Shown piece after piece: positions 22,041-32,892 of a stretch of DNA of 64,000 nt. This DNA is from Endomychus coccineus (lineage: Eukaryota > Arthropoda > Insecta > Coleoptera > Endomychidae): NCBI GenBank assembly GCA_958510875.1, contig OY294070.1, positions 930,001-994,000 of the forward strand, given 5' to 3'. Under the pieces are notes generated by a model. It did not search any database, was not told where the DNA came from, and saw nothing but the letters and a program-made list of their open reading frames with translations. The translations under genes were made by a program, and so were the position numbers. The stretch's first letter is position 1, and each line of letters begins with the position of its first letter.

Positions 22041-23290
22041 ATGAGCGGGGGGCTTGTTCCCAGTAGAAGTACAGTTTATATATCAAATTTACCATATGAT
22101 TTGAAAAATAATGACCTACACAAAATATTTGAGAAGTATGGAAAAATAGTGAAGTATGTGAAGAATTTGTATTCACTTATATATGATTAATATTTAAAAT
22201 ATGCTGGCAAAAATAGTCAACTGTTGCCTGAAATGTTAATGATGTATTAGGTATTATATTTAAACTATTTACATCTTGATTCTTTCAGAGTCACAGTTGT
22301 TAAGGATAAAACATCAAGAAAGAGCAAAGGAGTAGCATTTATTCTTTTTTTAAGTAAAACAGATGCTTATAGTTGTATTCAGGATGTAAACCATAAGGAA
22401 GTAAGTTAATTTCAATAATAATTTTGCAGCATTCAAAATTTAGGAAACTAATAAATTATGTGAAAAAATAATAATTAATTATGTCCCTAAGAAGTAAGAT
22501 GAATTGCTACTTTGATTGTTGCTTTATATCTAAACTCCTACATTTTCTCGGATGTTATATCTGAATTTACTGATCTTTAAATGTCTTTACTTTTGTAGAT
22601 GTTTGGCAGAACGCTAAAAGCAAGTATTGCCAAAGACAATGGTAGAAGTAAAGAATTTATAAGGCGTAAGGTAAAGATTAATCATTTCTAAAGAAAAAAC
22701 TATGTACATAACACAAAAAGTCCAGAGCAGAATGTACAACCGACTCATTCAAGCTAATTCTAATTTTCAGGAGTATCCTAACAAAACTAAATGTTACGAA
22801 TGTGGAGAGTATGGACATTTAAGTTACAAATGCAGCAAAAATCTGTTGGGCGAGAGAGATCTTCCACCCAAAAAAGCGAGGAAGAGGAAAAAAAGGGAAG
22901 ATACTGGATTGACGGATGTGAGTCGACCAGCCACTAAATACTATAAAAAAACAGTTGTTACATAATCAATTCTCATGAAAATTGTATTTCAGGAGCAAAA
23001 GGAATACTTCAATTCAAGTGATGAAGATGTGAAAAAGGACGAAGATGAAGAAGAACCAGAAGATTATGAAACATTAAGTGCAGCTATTGCTCTTGAGGTG
23101 AGTAGTAATACCCGTTAAAAAATGTGAAAAATGCAATATGTCTGTTATTTTACAGCAAGAAAAGATAGAGATTGAGAAATATAGATATACTGTAGCAACA
23201 GGAAATTATGAGGATAAAGATGGAGATAATATTCCAAAGAAACGAATCAAGAAAAGTGATTATTTTAGTGATGAAGAAGAGAGTGACTGA
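22041..23290 (+). CDS. ZCRB1: ZCRB1, U11/U12 snRNP 31-kDa protein, six coding exons
   Basis: Coding exons are 22041-22153, 22289-22400, 22599-22670, 22771-22917, 22993-23097 and 23156-23290. All are GT-AG and in phase, giving 227 aa (human 217). Domains in order are: an RRM (about residues 9-85) with RNP2 VYISNLPY and RNP1 KGVAFILF; a CCHC zinc knuckle [14 protein letters not shown]; a Lys/Arg-rich linker; an acidic stretch; and a C-terminal motif [13 protein letters not shown], which is the family tail. The opening [21 protein letters not shown] is nearly the vertebrate start. The protein is a component of the U11/U12 di-snRNP, which recognises minor (U12-type) introns. None of its own five introns looks U12-type. 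It is transcribed away from HDAC3. Confidence 0.96.
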
Positions 23291-23454
23291 TTGTATTAAT
23301 GTATATTAACAATAATGAACCACAAATCTTGTATTTTATTTATGAACCTGCAGCCATCATTATGCAAAATTTCATTCTTAAAATGTGAAAGATACTTTCA
23401 TGGATTGAGTGATTTCTTGATACTAATAAGTTTGAAATAATCACAAATAATGTT

Positions 23455-23777
23455 GAAGTAGTAAGGACTTTTCAACTATAGCCCCATCTTCAGAGCAAAC
23501 TAAATTAAAAAATAAAATATGCTTGTTGAATTTGTTTTTTTTTTAAGATCATGCTTAATAATGTAGAATTCTGTAGAAAAAAAAAATAACCAGCTTCCTT
23601 TCCTTGACATTAACATTATCAAAGATTGTCATAATTTGGAATTTGACTCAAATAAATAGATATATTCCAGCGAATTATTATAAAATAGGTTCATTCAATA
23701 GTCTTGCTCAGAGATTATTAAACCTCATTTTGAGCCAGAAAAATTGCATGAACAAAGTATAAAAGCTCAAGCTTCAG
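23455..23777. pseudogene. Penelope-like (family 2) fragments flanking the hAT insertion
   Basis: On the plus strand 23590-23720 reads NQLPFLDINIIKDCHNLEFD, a frame break, and then SFNSLAQRLLNLIL. This is the PLE block after the RT palm, as at 54960-55110. On the minus strand at 23455-23500 a sequence starting CTCTGAAGATGG resembles the degenerate hammerhead-like ends seen with other family-2 fragments (27435, 36630, 49755). Confidence 0.5.
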
Positions 23778-25463
23778 CAGTGGCGGAACTACAATGCGCG
23801 GGACCCCGCAACGCGGGGGGGCCCAGAGCTATAGGGGGCCCCGGCGGCCCGACCCAAATGCGTCATGAAAAGAGTGAAACATTCTCGAAACTGATAACCG
23901 ACTTTACCAGCAAGCGCAAAGAAAAACAAACAATTCTAATACAAAACAAAGGCAACTCTCTGACACTCTTCAGAGCACTTGTCGAAAATTGTTTGGGTAG
24001 GTTGATCAGTGACAGTGTTACGTCGCTAATTAACGCCACTATATATTATTTTATATTATTTAATTATGTATGTACATATGTACTTCCCAATTTTACAACC
24101 GTCTCGTCCCCTCCGGTAGATACGTTCATTTGTTTCATGTTTTCAGAACTATACAAACCCAAATATTTATTATTTATGATACCTCTCCAGATGTTATTTA
24201 TGACCATTGCTTAGCGCATCGACAATTCGGGTTTTTCCATTTGAACCTTTCTTCTTACACATTACTCAGTAATAGCATGTTTTCCACCACTTCCTTCCTG
24301 TCACCAATAAAAATCTACCAATTTGTAAACTCCACCCTCTCCTACTTTTCTATTAGATTTTAAATTTGTTAATTTTGAGATACCTATATCTTGTGAATGT
24401 GTGTGTGGGTAAATTTGAAAATCGCATTCAACTCGAATTCGTTACGAAATGTTAAATAAATATTAAGTGTGAACTGTGAAAGTAGGTAAGTTATATTTTC
24501 AGCTTTATTTTTTAATTCAAATATTAAGTGCTCTCTTTATTTATTTCCTTAGTTTGTGATTTCCGTGGAATTGCTGCACTCTTTCATCTTGAAATACAGA
24601 AATATGTATTATTCGGCAAAAGACGAGGCAATTCAAATTGCAGGCAAATGGAAAATTAACCCAACTTTTTCATGGAAGAGACAAACTTTTGTGAAAAAAC
24701 ATTTTGATGAATTATCGAATGATCACCGTTTTGGTAATGACGATGATTTTCGAGTCAATGTATTTATTAAAGTTTTAGATGTGGTTATAAACCAAGTAGA
24801 CAACAGGTTTAAAGGGATGCATGAAGTTTCAAATTTATTTGCTTTCATGGTACCTACAAAATTAGCAGAAATGGAAGAACCTAAAATTTTAAAATCTGCT
24901 GAAGCGCTTCAATTAAAATATAAAGATGATCTACCTACAGATTTTCCAACACAATTGATAATGATAACGGCTATGCTTAGAGAGGAAATTGTTAAAACTT
25001 CGAGTATAAAAGAATTCGCAGAGTTATTACTGATAAAATATGCTACAATATCTTCAAGTTTTACACATGTAATTACCGCATTGTTATTGTTTCTTACGAT
25101 ACCCGTCACCGTGGCAACGGCGGAAAGAACATTTTCAAAACTTAAGATAATAAAAAATTATTTACGCAACTCAACAGGCCAACAGCGTTTGCATAATCTC
25201 TCTATATTAGGAATCGAAGCGAAAACGGCCAAAAATATGGAAATAAAAGATGTGATTAAAGATTTTGCAAATTTGAAATACAGGAGGAAGGATTTTAAAT
25301 TTTAAATATATTTTCTTTTGTTAATTTTTAATTGTTAATAATGCAATTTTGTTCCTTTTTGTTATTTTTTAATAAAAATATCTATAAAAATTTGTGTTTC
25401 TTTTGTAGTAGGGGCCCGAATAATATTTTGCGGGGGGACCAAAAAATTGAAGTTCCGCCACTG
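23778..25463 (+). mobile_element. hAT-superfamily DNA transposon, internally deleted, with 8-bp target duplication
   Basis: The ends are CAGTGGCGGAACT... and ...AGTTCCGCCACTG, typical hAT termini. The 8-bp sequence AGCTTCAG flanks both sides (23770-23777 and 25464-25471), which is the hAT duplication length. Beside the termini the sequence is unusually GC-rich (gggacc..cccgg at 23810-23850). The element is 1686 bp, and its only long frame is the C-terminal transposase piece listed separately. Confidence 0.9.
24556..25305 (+). pseudogene. hAT transposase, C-terminal part
   Basis: One uninterrupted frame of 249 codons ends with the hAT dimerisation block (LLLFLTIPVTVATAERTFSKLKIIKNYLR..TGQQRLHNLSILGIEA). 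The zinc-finger/BED-type DNA-binding N-terminus and the first catalytic region are absent, because the space between this frame and the left terminus is non-coding. It resembles the long cellular ZMYM1-like hAT proteins. The clean frame argues for a fairly recent insertion or for retained function of the C-terminal piece; the former is more likely. Confidence 0.8.
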
Positions 25464-25471
25464 AGCTTCAG

Positions 25472-25688
25472 CGATCACCGAATACAACCGGCTTAGGCGT
25501 AAATACCGGGCCGATCTTTCAGAAATTAAACCGTCTAAAAGAATAAATAATGAACGCGAATGGGCAATACGAAAAACTGTTGCTACTGTACAAGAATCAG
25601 AACCGGAAAAAAAGAAAAGAAAGATTTATAATAATAAAAAAACTACTCCTAAAAAGAAAAAAAATGTGTCAAATAAGAAAATCTAATG
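25472..25688 (+). other. Lys/Arg-rich open frame cut by the hAT element
   Basis: If the hAT element and one copy of its duplication are ignored, a frame from 23747 (EKLHEQSIKAQAS) continues as AITEYNRLRRKYRADLSEI and ends in a strongly basic tail (EPEKKKRKIYNNKK..) at about 25685. The family is not recognised. The basic tail may simply reflect A-rich DNA, but the continuity across the insertion is worth noting. Confidence 0.3.
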
Positions 25689-25730
25689 AAATAAATCAAT
25701 ATGGCCATGTTTCTACAAAAAGAAGTAGAA

Positions 25731-26543
25731 TTCCACCAAAAACATTCTGTAAAAAACTAGCCAAGTCTCGATGGAGCTGCTTGTTTATCTCTAAAAAGTA
25801 ATGAAATCTAGACAAAGTCGTGCCAAGTCTAAGGTTCCTTACTGCGATTTCTTTATTATTATAGTTAATGTTGTGTGACTTGGCCGTTGAAGGGTACACA
25901 AGGGTACAAAACCAGGTGCTTCATGACACCATTGGACCAATCTGTCGCCAGAACCGCTACCCATTGACGACGGAAAATTGCCACTTGGAAAACGTTGATT
26001 CAATAACCAGTCAATTGTAGGCTTGATAAAGCTGCGTATTTCAATAATACTTACGTGTAGGCGAGCCTGAAACAAACAGTATAAAAAATTATTTCCAGTA
26101 CAAACGGACTTCTAATCATTGATAGAAGTCTGTCTGTACGTCTATTTTATGTTGGATCGGTGGTCGATTTGACGCTCCAAAAAGAAGAGAGCAGAAGTCA
26201 GCATTGTCAATGCTGAATGCATGTGTTGCACAATCAAGAACAGCCTAAAATGAGACACTAGCGTCCAATTCAATTACCAATACCAGTATGGGCTATTATC
26301 TCACTTATTGAACATAAGTAGTTACAACAGATAACATTACGTCTAAACAAAATTGACTTGTACCCACTAACGAATAAAGAATGTTCAACGGCCAAGTCAC
26401 ACAACATTAACTATAATAATAAAGAAATCGCAGTAAGGAACCTTAGACTTGGCACGACTTTGTCTAGATTTCATTACTTTTTAGAGATAAACAAGCAGCT
26501 CCATCGAGACTTGGCTAGTTTTTTACAGAATGTTTTTGGTGGG
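25731..26543. repeat. Inverted-repeat unit, arms about 160 bp
   Basis: 25731-25890 and 26385-26543 are near-perfect inverted copies (ACAGAATGTTTTTGGTGG at the outer ends; TTCAACGGCCAAGTCACAC at the inner ends). The spacer of about 490 bp has no recognised content. A fold-back element or the TIRs of a non-autonomous DNA transposon would explain it. Flanking duplications were not identified. The arms are open in one frame (SHNINYNNKEIAVRNLRLGT), so they may derive from a coding sequence. Confidence 0.55.
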
Positions 26544-26782
26544 ATTGACATTGATTTTTTAAATCATTATCTATAGCATTATATAGTTTGACGATATTAT
26601 GTGAGAAGCTTCGCTCAAAATAAGCAGCTATAAAATAAAACAAGAGTTTTTGTTAAAAATTTGTCGACCAACATTTAGGCATTTGAAACACTAGATAATG
26701 TAATTGAATAAAACATAATAGATTAAATCTCCTAAAATAATAATAATACTACGTAACAAGCCGATGCTAGAGGAACGGTAGA

Positions 26783-27470
26783 TTGTTTATTAAGTTGCCT
26801 GGTATTCTATTTTCCAATAAGTTTCCCCACGATACGAGTCGTATTAAATTCAGTAACTCGTATAAATTATCACAATATACGAATTCGTACTCTGGAACAC
26901 GTACAATTCATGAAGAGAAACTTCACCAAATAGCGCCGGACAATGGTTATGACAAATCTTTGATCAATAAGTCAAGTTCTAACCGAAAATGGAACTCGAT
27001 CAAATCAACCAAATTAGAGCCCTCGCGTTTTAATGATCCAATGAAATTGAAAAGTTTCAGTTATCCTTCAATAATTAATAAATTCCATAAGTTATGTTTT
27101 CTAAATAGGCAATAAAAGTAGTTTTTATATACAAGAAGCTAAAAACCGTTTATAGTAAGGTGTCCGACTTCGGCAAGTCAAATTAGAACGATCATTTTGC
27201 CCATTTATAAAGAAAATTACAGAGAAAAGACAGCAATAGCCGAACGTATTTTAAATACAGGTCACACCATTTCTCAAGAAATTTTAACCATCTTGGCAAA
27301 TATGTCGGTAATTTAGAAGCCATGGAAATGTATCAGCTAGAAAGCTATTTAATGAATTCAGATTTATTTCTAGCTGAGGGTAATCCCTTATATACCCTAA
27401 TAGTATTTAAACAGGAACATTTTGTGTTCTAATTTAGTTTACTCTGATGATGGCTACTTCATAGCTAAAA
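26783..27470 (+). pseudogene. Penelope-like (family 2) 3' coding remnant
   Basis: Frames here read LHQIAPDNGYDKSLINK (26925-26975), similar to LQQIALDNGYHKSLINN at 55170-55220, and then AERILNTGHTISQEIL (27240-27290), the block near the PLE C-terminus that is also present at 36840 (minus). The GIY-YIG motif between them is deleted. At 27435 the sequence CTCTGATGATGGCTAC begins a hammerhead-like arrangement whose 3' core has decayed to CTAAAAGG. Confidence 0.6.
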
Positions 27471-27989
27471 GGCCCGGTTTAGTGGCTTGTATACAGGTTG
27501 AGGCTGTGTCAAAATCTTTTTAGTTAATTACTCGATCAATTGGTCATTTTCTGCTGCCTTTTATAAAACGTATGTACCCAAAAATAAAAACATTGCATAG
27601 AAAGAAACACCATGAGCAAGATTTCACACACTTTCACGAATTCTATAACACAAAACCTATACGCAGAGCACAAATGTCAGTGAGACATCATCAACAGGAG
27701 GCTCACGACAGTATCGTTTAGTCTTAATGCCGCGTAACCGGTTTGACTGTAACACGTGATAAATATTACAATTTAACAAAGTGTATCTTATTTCTCTACT
27801 TTAAATATAGGGCATGCAAAATTTACAACCCATCTTATAAATATTATATTAAATTGATGGAGAATAATGAATGTAAAAACTCCCCTCAGAATTACAACGA
27901 TTAAGATATATTTCCAGGAACCTATCGTCAAAGCTAACTGAGAGGATCAAGTTTTTAGAAATGTATTGAATTGGTTAGGTTGTTTACGC

Positions 27990-28440
27990 TTTCATACAAA
28001 CTTTGTGTGTTTCCTTCCAGTTGGAAGACAGCTAGAGTCCAACCAATTCCAAAAGAAGGCTTATTGCACTATTATCTGTAATCTATACAGTGATGGAGAA
28101 AGCTATTCGTCAGACTTACCTCTCATTGACCTCTCTAGAACGTAGAAAGTAGGGCGCGATCTTTCCCTTTTCTATAGATATTTCCATGATCATCAGAAAA
28201 CTCATTTGTTATTCCACCACAATCAAGTAGGCAGATGAGATCAAGCTGGTCACTTCTTCATTGGCAAGCTGGAGTGCCGAACCTTTTCCAACCATACTTC
28301 ATTTTATTTATTTAACGGCCATGTTGTGGAGCTCATCGTCTAGTTAGGTCTTTCCTGATGTCTATAACCTCCCCAACTTTCAAGAAAACTTCTTCCTCTG
28401 AGTCACCCGAGATGTTCTACGAACAAAATAAGTTTTTCTC
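27990..28440 (+). pseudogene. Jockey-like non-LTR remnant (family A), internally deleted
   Basis: The sequence joins an early RT block (FPSSWKTARVQPIPKEG, about 28012-28060) directly to the 3' block that follows RT (DLPLIDLSRT..., GRDLSLFYRYFHDH, about 28105-28190). It matches the copies at 732-2125 (minus) and 45090-45310 (plus). About 1 kb, including the whole RT core, is missing. Confidence 0.65.
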
Positions 28441-28979
28441 TCGTGCAGACAAAAGATAAAAGAAAAAAACGGATACACACGTTTTACTCTAAATGCTGAC
28501 AAAGTCTTCTATTTATGAATGTTGAACGAATCTACAGGCTGGGAAAAATTTAAGACAGTAGAAAGATACCAAATATAAAAACTTATCAACAAACTATATT
28601 CAACTGAAGACTTTGACTATGTATCTTTGGATTATCATCATTTCATGTTGTTCCTTCTCCCTATATAATATAATTGATATAACCCATAGATAATATAATT
28701 TATTTTAGTACGCTCTATGATGAAAACATAAATGCTCCACTCTGCACTGTCTACTCTATGGGCTAATAGTTTCTTTTCAAGTTGGATGGTGCCAGCAAAA
28801 GTTTATACATAAAAGTAATCGTCAAATATCAACTTAATCGGTACGTATTCTTTTAACATAAATTAATCACCATTTAAAATTCAACGTCTATTTCATTATG
28901 TTCTGATTATTGATCATCATCAAAAGAATTCTATTGTGTCGTATCTTTGGTAAACACATATTTTTCGTTTCAGTTGAAA

Positions 28980-29924
28980 ATGGCCATCCGACCTGTATAC
29001 AGGCCGAATATCATCAAAAAAAGAACAAAGAAGTTCATAAGACATCAATCTGACCGATATGGAAAAATTAAAGTGAGTATTTGGAATATTTACGCGAAAA
29101 TATTCCTCGCAAGATGTAATAACCTCGAAATTTCTAGAGTTTTGTGAATACGATTTTTGTTTTAGTCTAGTTGGCGTAAACCAAAGGGTATCGACAACAG
29201 GGTACGTAGACGTTTCAAGGGACAATTTTTGATGCCCAATATCGGTTACGGTTCCAATGCAAAAACGAGGCACATGCTGCCGACTGGATTTAAGAAAGTT
29301 TTAGTGCATAACATTAAGGTAGGTGTGTAACTCGCGAAACTACTGTCAAAATCTGTTTTTGGAAGAGTCAGTTCCTGCAACAGATTCCGTATTTTGCATT
29401 TCTAGAGGCAATCTGGCTATTTTGCCACCTACGTTTTTCAAACAATGTCACAGTTGTCAAAGGTGCATCCAAAGCACTGACAACAATTTTTAGAAGTTAC
29501 ATTGTGGTAGAATCTACTCATATTTGAAAAATACATTGTTAATTTTCTAGTGATAACCAAGCAACAAAACTTTGTCTTGTTTTCATTTTTTTCTGGATGA
29601 TCAAGTCTGGTTTGTTTTTTACATCAATCAAAAGACTTTAGCAATGATGTCATTGGTAATTTGCGACTGAAAACACATGTCGATAAAATTTACTGAGCAA
29701 TTCTGGTTAATATCAAATTAACGTGTAAAGTAGTTGCAAAAAATTAGTTGTATTTTAAATTTCAGGAACTCGAAGTATTGTTAATGCAGAATCGTAAATA
29801 CTGCGCAGAAATTGCGCATGGAGTTTCATCCAAGAAACGTAAAGACATCGTAGAAAGAGCCCAACAATTATCTATTAGAGTTACAAATGGACATGCCCGA
29901 CTACGTAGCCAAGAAAATGAATAA
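28980..29924 (+). CDS. RpL32: 60S ribosomal protein L32 (eL32), three coding exons
   Basis: Coding exons are 28980-29072, 29166-29318 and 29766-29924 with GT-AG introns, giving 134 aa, the usual insect length. The protein starts [25 protein letters not shown] and contains [58 protein letters not shown] and the end ARLRSQENE, all family hallmarks. It is a structural protein of the large ribosomal subunit. An acceptor (tttcgtttcag, ending 28973) lies 6 nt before the ATG, so a 5' noncoding exon exists upstream, as is common for ribosomal protein genes. The poly(A) signal AATAAA is near 29944. Confidence 0.97.
29319..29765 (+). other. RpL32 intron with a possible snoRNA-like hairpin
   Basis: A hairpin at about 29452-29484 pairs GTTGTCA with TGACAAC and, inside it, GTGC with GCAC. 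An ACA lies about 17 nt downstream. Introns of ribosomal protein genes often host snoRNAs, but no complete H/ACA or C/D structure was demonstrated. Confidence 0.2.
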
Positions 29925-30164
29925 GTTATCTTACGACTTTGTTTAATAAAAAAAATATAAAAGTAAATTGTTATTTTTTCTGTCGCAAATGGATGATTTT
30001 CAAATAAATAGTTTTAATACACAGGTGTGACAGTACCGACTAAGCAGTTAGAAAAGTAGGAGTTTTTAGCATCGCTGTATTTTATATAAACATTTTAAAA
30101 ATATAAAAATCAAATTCTATTCCTTGATATAAAGTGGAATAAATTTAACCCAAATTAACTTTAT

Positions 30165-31015
30165 TAAATTAAAGTTATTCTATTTTAATATTACTACTAA
30201 ATACTTTTAATTTTTTCCAACATTTCTTATTTTTAAAACATTCCTTATATTTGTTTTAATTTTGGCAAAATTTAGTCTATTGAGTAAAAATATTGATTCA
30301 AACGATATTTTTAGACTTTCAGAATTGATATTTCATTAACTGTGAAATAAAAAATCTCTATATTATAATTGAAAAAAAAAACTAATTCTTTCAATATGTG
30401 GGTATATTTTGTAAATTGAATTCAATAATTCTAAATATTGAATCATTTGAAATGATTCTATTTTAATATTACTAAATACTTCTAATTTTTGTCTTACATT
30501 TCTGGTTTTTAAAACTTTCCTTATATTTGTTTCAATTTTGGCAAAATTCAGTCTATTGAGTAAAAATATTGATTCCAATGATATTTTTAGAATTGATACA
30601 AAAAATCACTATATTGTTCTAATTGAAAAAGAAACTAATTCTTTCAATAAGTTCATTTCAAATGATTCAATATTTAGAATTATTGAATTCAATTTACAAA
30701 ATATTACCTTATTTTGTAAATTAAATTCAATAATTCTAAATATTGAATCATTTGGAATGATTCTTTTTTAATATTACTAAATACTTTTATTTTTTGGCTA
30801 ACATTTCTGGTTTTTAAAACATTCCTTATATTTGTTTTAATTTTGGCAAAATTCAGTCTATTGAGTAAAAATATTGATATTTCAATAAATGTGAAATAAA
30901 AAATCACTATATTTATTGTTATAATTAATAAAAAACTAATTCTTTCAATACGTAGGTAATATTTTGTAAATTGAATTCAATAATTCTGAATATTAAATCA
31001 TTTGGAATGATTCTA
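30165..31015. repeat. Three-copy tandem repeat, unit about 280 bp
   Basis: The block TTTTAATATTACTA, CTAAATACTT, TTTTAAAACATTCCTTATATTTG, TTTTGGCAAAATT, AGTCTATTGAGTAAAAATATTGAT, AACTAATTCTTTCAATA, AAATTGAATTCAATAATTCT, ATATTGAATCATTTG recurs at about 30165-30455, 30460-30755 and 30760-31015. The second copy has a longer spacer with an inverted duplicate of the AATTCAATAATTCTAAATATTGAATC part. There is no coding capacity. Confidence 0.75.
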
Positions 31016-31029
31016 TTTTCGATATTCTA

Positions 31030-32780
31030 TTTATTACTGTATTATCAGGAACAAAAGTCTAAAAACTTGCTTGCATTAAAAACAAAACTATTTCACTACG
31101 ATCACAACTGTGTATACATTAATAAGTACGAAATAGTTTGATGATGCTACTTGGTAGATAAAAGGTCCTTAGTACTTACTTTTTGACTGGATAAGGGTGA
31201 TTATTTCGTATCGTTCAACAGTATTCAAAAGGAAATAATATTTTTAGCTTCTGGCTGCAATGATATTACAAGGATAGGATGGAAGATAGGCAAAATAAAT
31301 ATTCAAGCTTGAAGATTGATAAATTAATGTTTCTTGACTATTATTCCTAGTCTTTTTGATTTTTTGCATCCATTTAACATCGATAGTATCGGCGTTTTCC
31401 GACTTTTAATGCTTATTGTTATTTTCTGGGCAGGAAATATTCAAATATAGGTAGGTACCTGAATCATATGAAAATATTGACATTTAAATACTAATATTTC
31501 AAAAAATCGGCGGTAGAAGCCGTTACACTATGGTAATTTATCATTAATTGAATGAACAATTACTTTGTTTTTATACCTATAAACTTACCACTTTTAAAAA
31601 TAACATGAAAACATTACCACATTACCAAACAGATACAAAATGTTTGTGTTAAAACTATAAAAAGTGGTAATCATACCAATAATTTACTAAGGAAAGTATC
31701 AAAATGTTCTGAAACGAGATTAAAACAAATAAATTATATTTGGAACAATGAACAATTGGTTTTCTAAACTTAACCTAAAATTTATTTGGCGTCTACATCA
31801 ATTCATTAATGAATTTCGAATCATTTTCAATTTAAGCATATTCTAAAATAAATGAAATAGGATCATTCAAAAAATGAACGAGTCATGAATTTCCTGGGAA
31901 AATTTACAAGGAAAAATCATCCTTGACGAGTCAACACGCTTTGAATTCGATCAAATCTATCATCATGGGAAATATACTGTCCATATGGAAGCTATGTGAG
32001 CATTCGAAATAATTTGATTTTACTCAATCAATAGGTCAATGGCGTTGAGAGATATATTTTAAATTATCGATTACCAATGATATGAAAGCCCTCAAAACCA
32101 CACGTCAGGGGATCCGCTAAATGTCCTGTTCGTTATAGAATCTATTGAATGCATGTGTTTAATTTGGTATCCGTATTTGTAGTTCCTATCAATAATAATT
32201 ATTCACGTAACCTCAAATAAGTATTCATCAATATATTGTATCCTGGTTGTATTGAAAATTGAAAGTCAGCTAAATACTCCTGCCTCCTATGATTCAAAAG
32301 TATGTTCGTTGACAGATGAATAATTTTAGCGCATAGCTGCCGTTCGAGATTCACGAATTACCTAACCATCAAAAGCTTTGCCGCGTCGATAATTTCAGGT
32401 AAATTATTTTCCCAGCAATTTTTTCGACGGATAAAACTAAAAAAACGGCATCTGAAAATAAATCATTCAAAAACCGGCTTGAGAAAATGTACAAAAAGAA
32501 AGAGGGTACATGACTCATGTTAATAATGTATGTATACGATTAATTTTGCATTCTGTCTTTCTCTAAAGACTGGGAGAAATCTTTGAGGATTATTGATTTT
32601 TTCAAGGTGCACACCACCAACGTTTTCGTAGACGTGGGATTAACTATCGAATTATATAATTTTCAGGGGTTCGTCTGAAAATTTTTACCTGGATCTCCCC
32701 TCATGAAAATCCGGGTACTCGAATTAAAAATTATTTCAAAGCAAGAAACCGTTAAAAGATAGAAAAGGAAGTACATTTGT
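31030..32780. other. Intergenic, upstream of the HMGA-like gene
   Basis: Mostly unrecognised AT-rich DNA. At 31140-31175 a TGATGATGCTACTTGGTAG sequence resembles the degenerate hammerhead-like ends of family-2 PLEs. No gene was seen. Confidence 0.4.
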
Positions 32781-32799
32781 TTATATCCCATTATATCGT

Positions 32800-32892
32800 G
32801 CTGTGATTGGTGGAGGGTTTTGGCGCGCATCTCTAGCGACCTCAGCGGAACGCTCGCTACTAACCGTCATAAACTCCTGTTTTATCCGCTTG
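32800..32892 (+). promoter_or_regulatory. Probable promoter and noncoding first exon of the HMGA-like gene
   Basis: A locally GC-rich stretch (TTTGGCGCGCATCTCTAGCG...GGAACGCTCGCTACTAACCG) ends in a good splice donor, CTTG|gtaagt at 32892/32893. The next acceptor in the right place is ttttttgcag at 35463, 28 nt before the HMGA-like ATG. The exon start is not determined. Confidence 0.5.

Noticed and set aside
23744..24363. Frames of 97-156 codons at the left end of the hAT element
   Set aside because: They start in the flanking sequence or terminal repeat and cross non-coding hAT sequence; no domain is visible.
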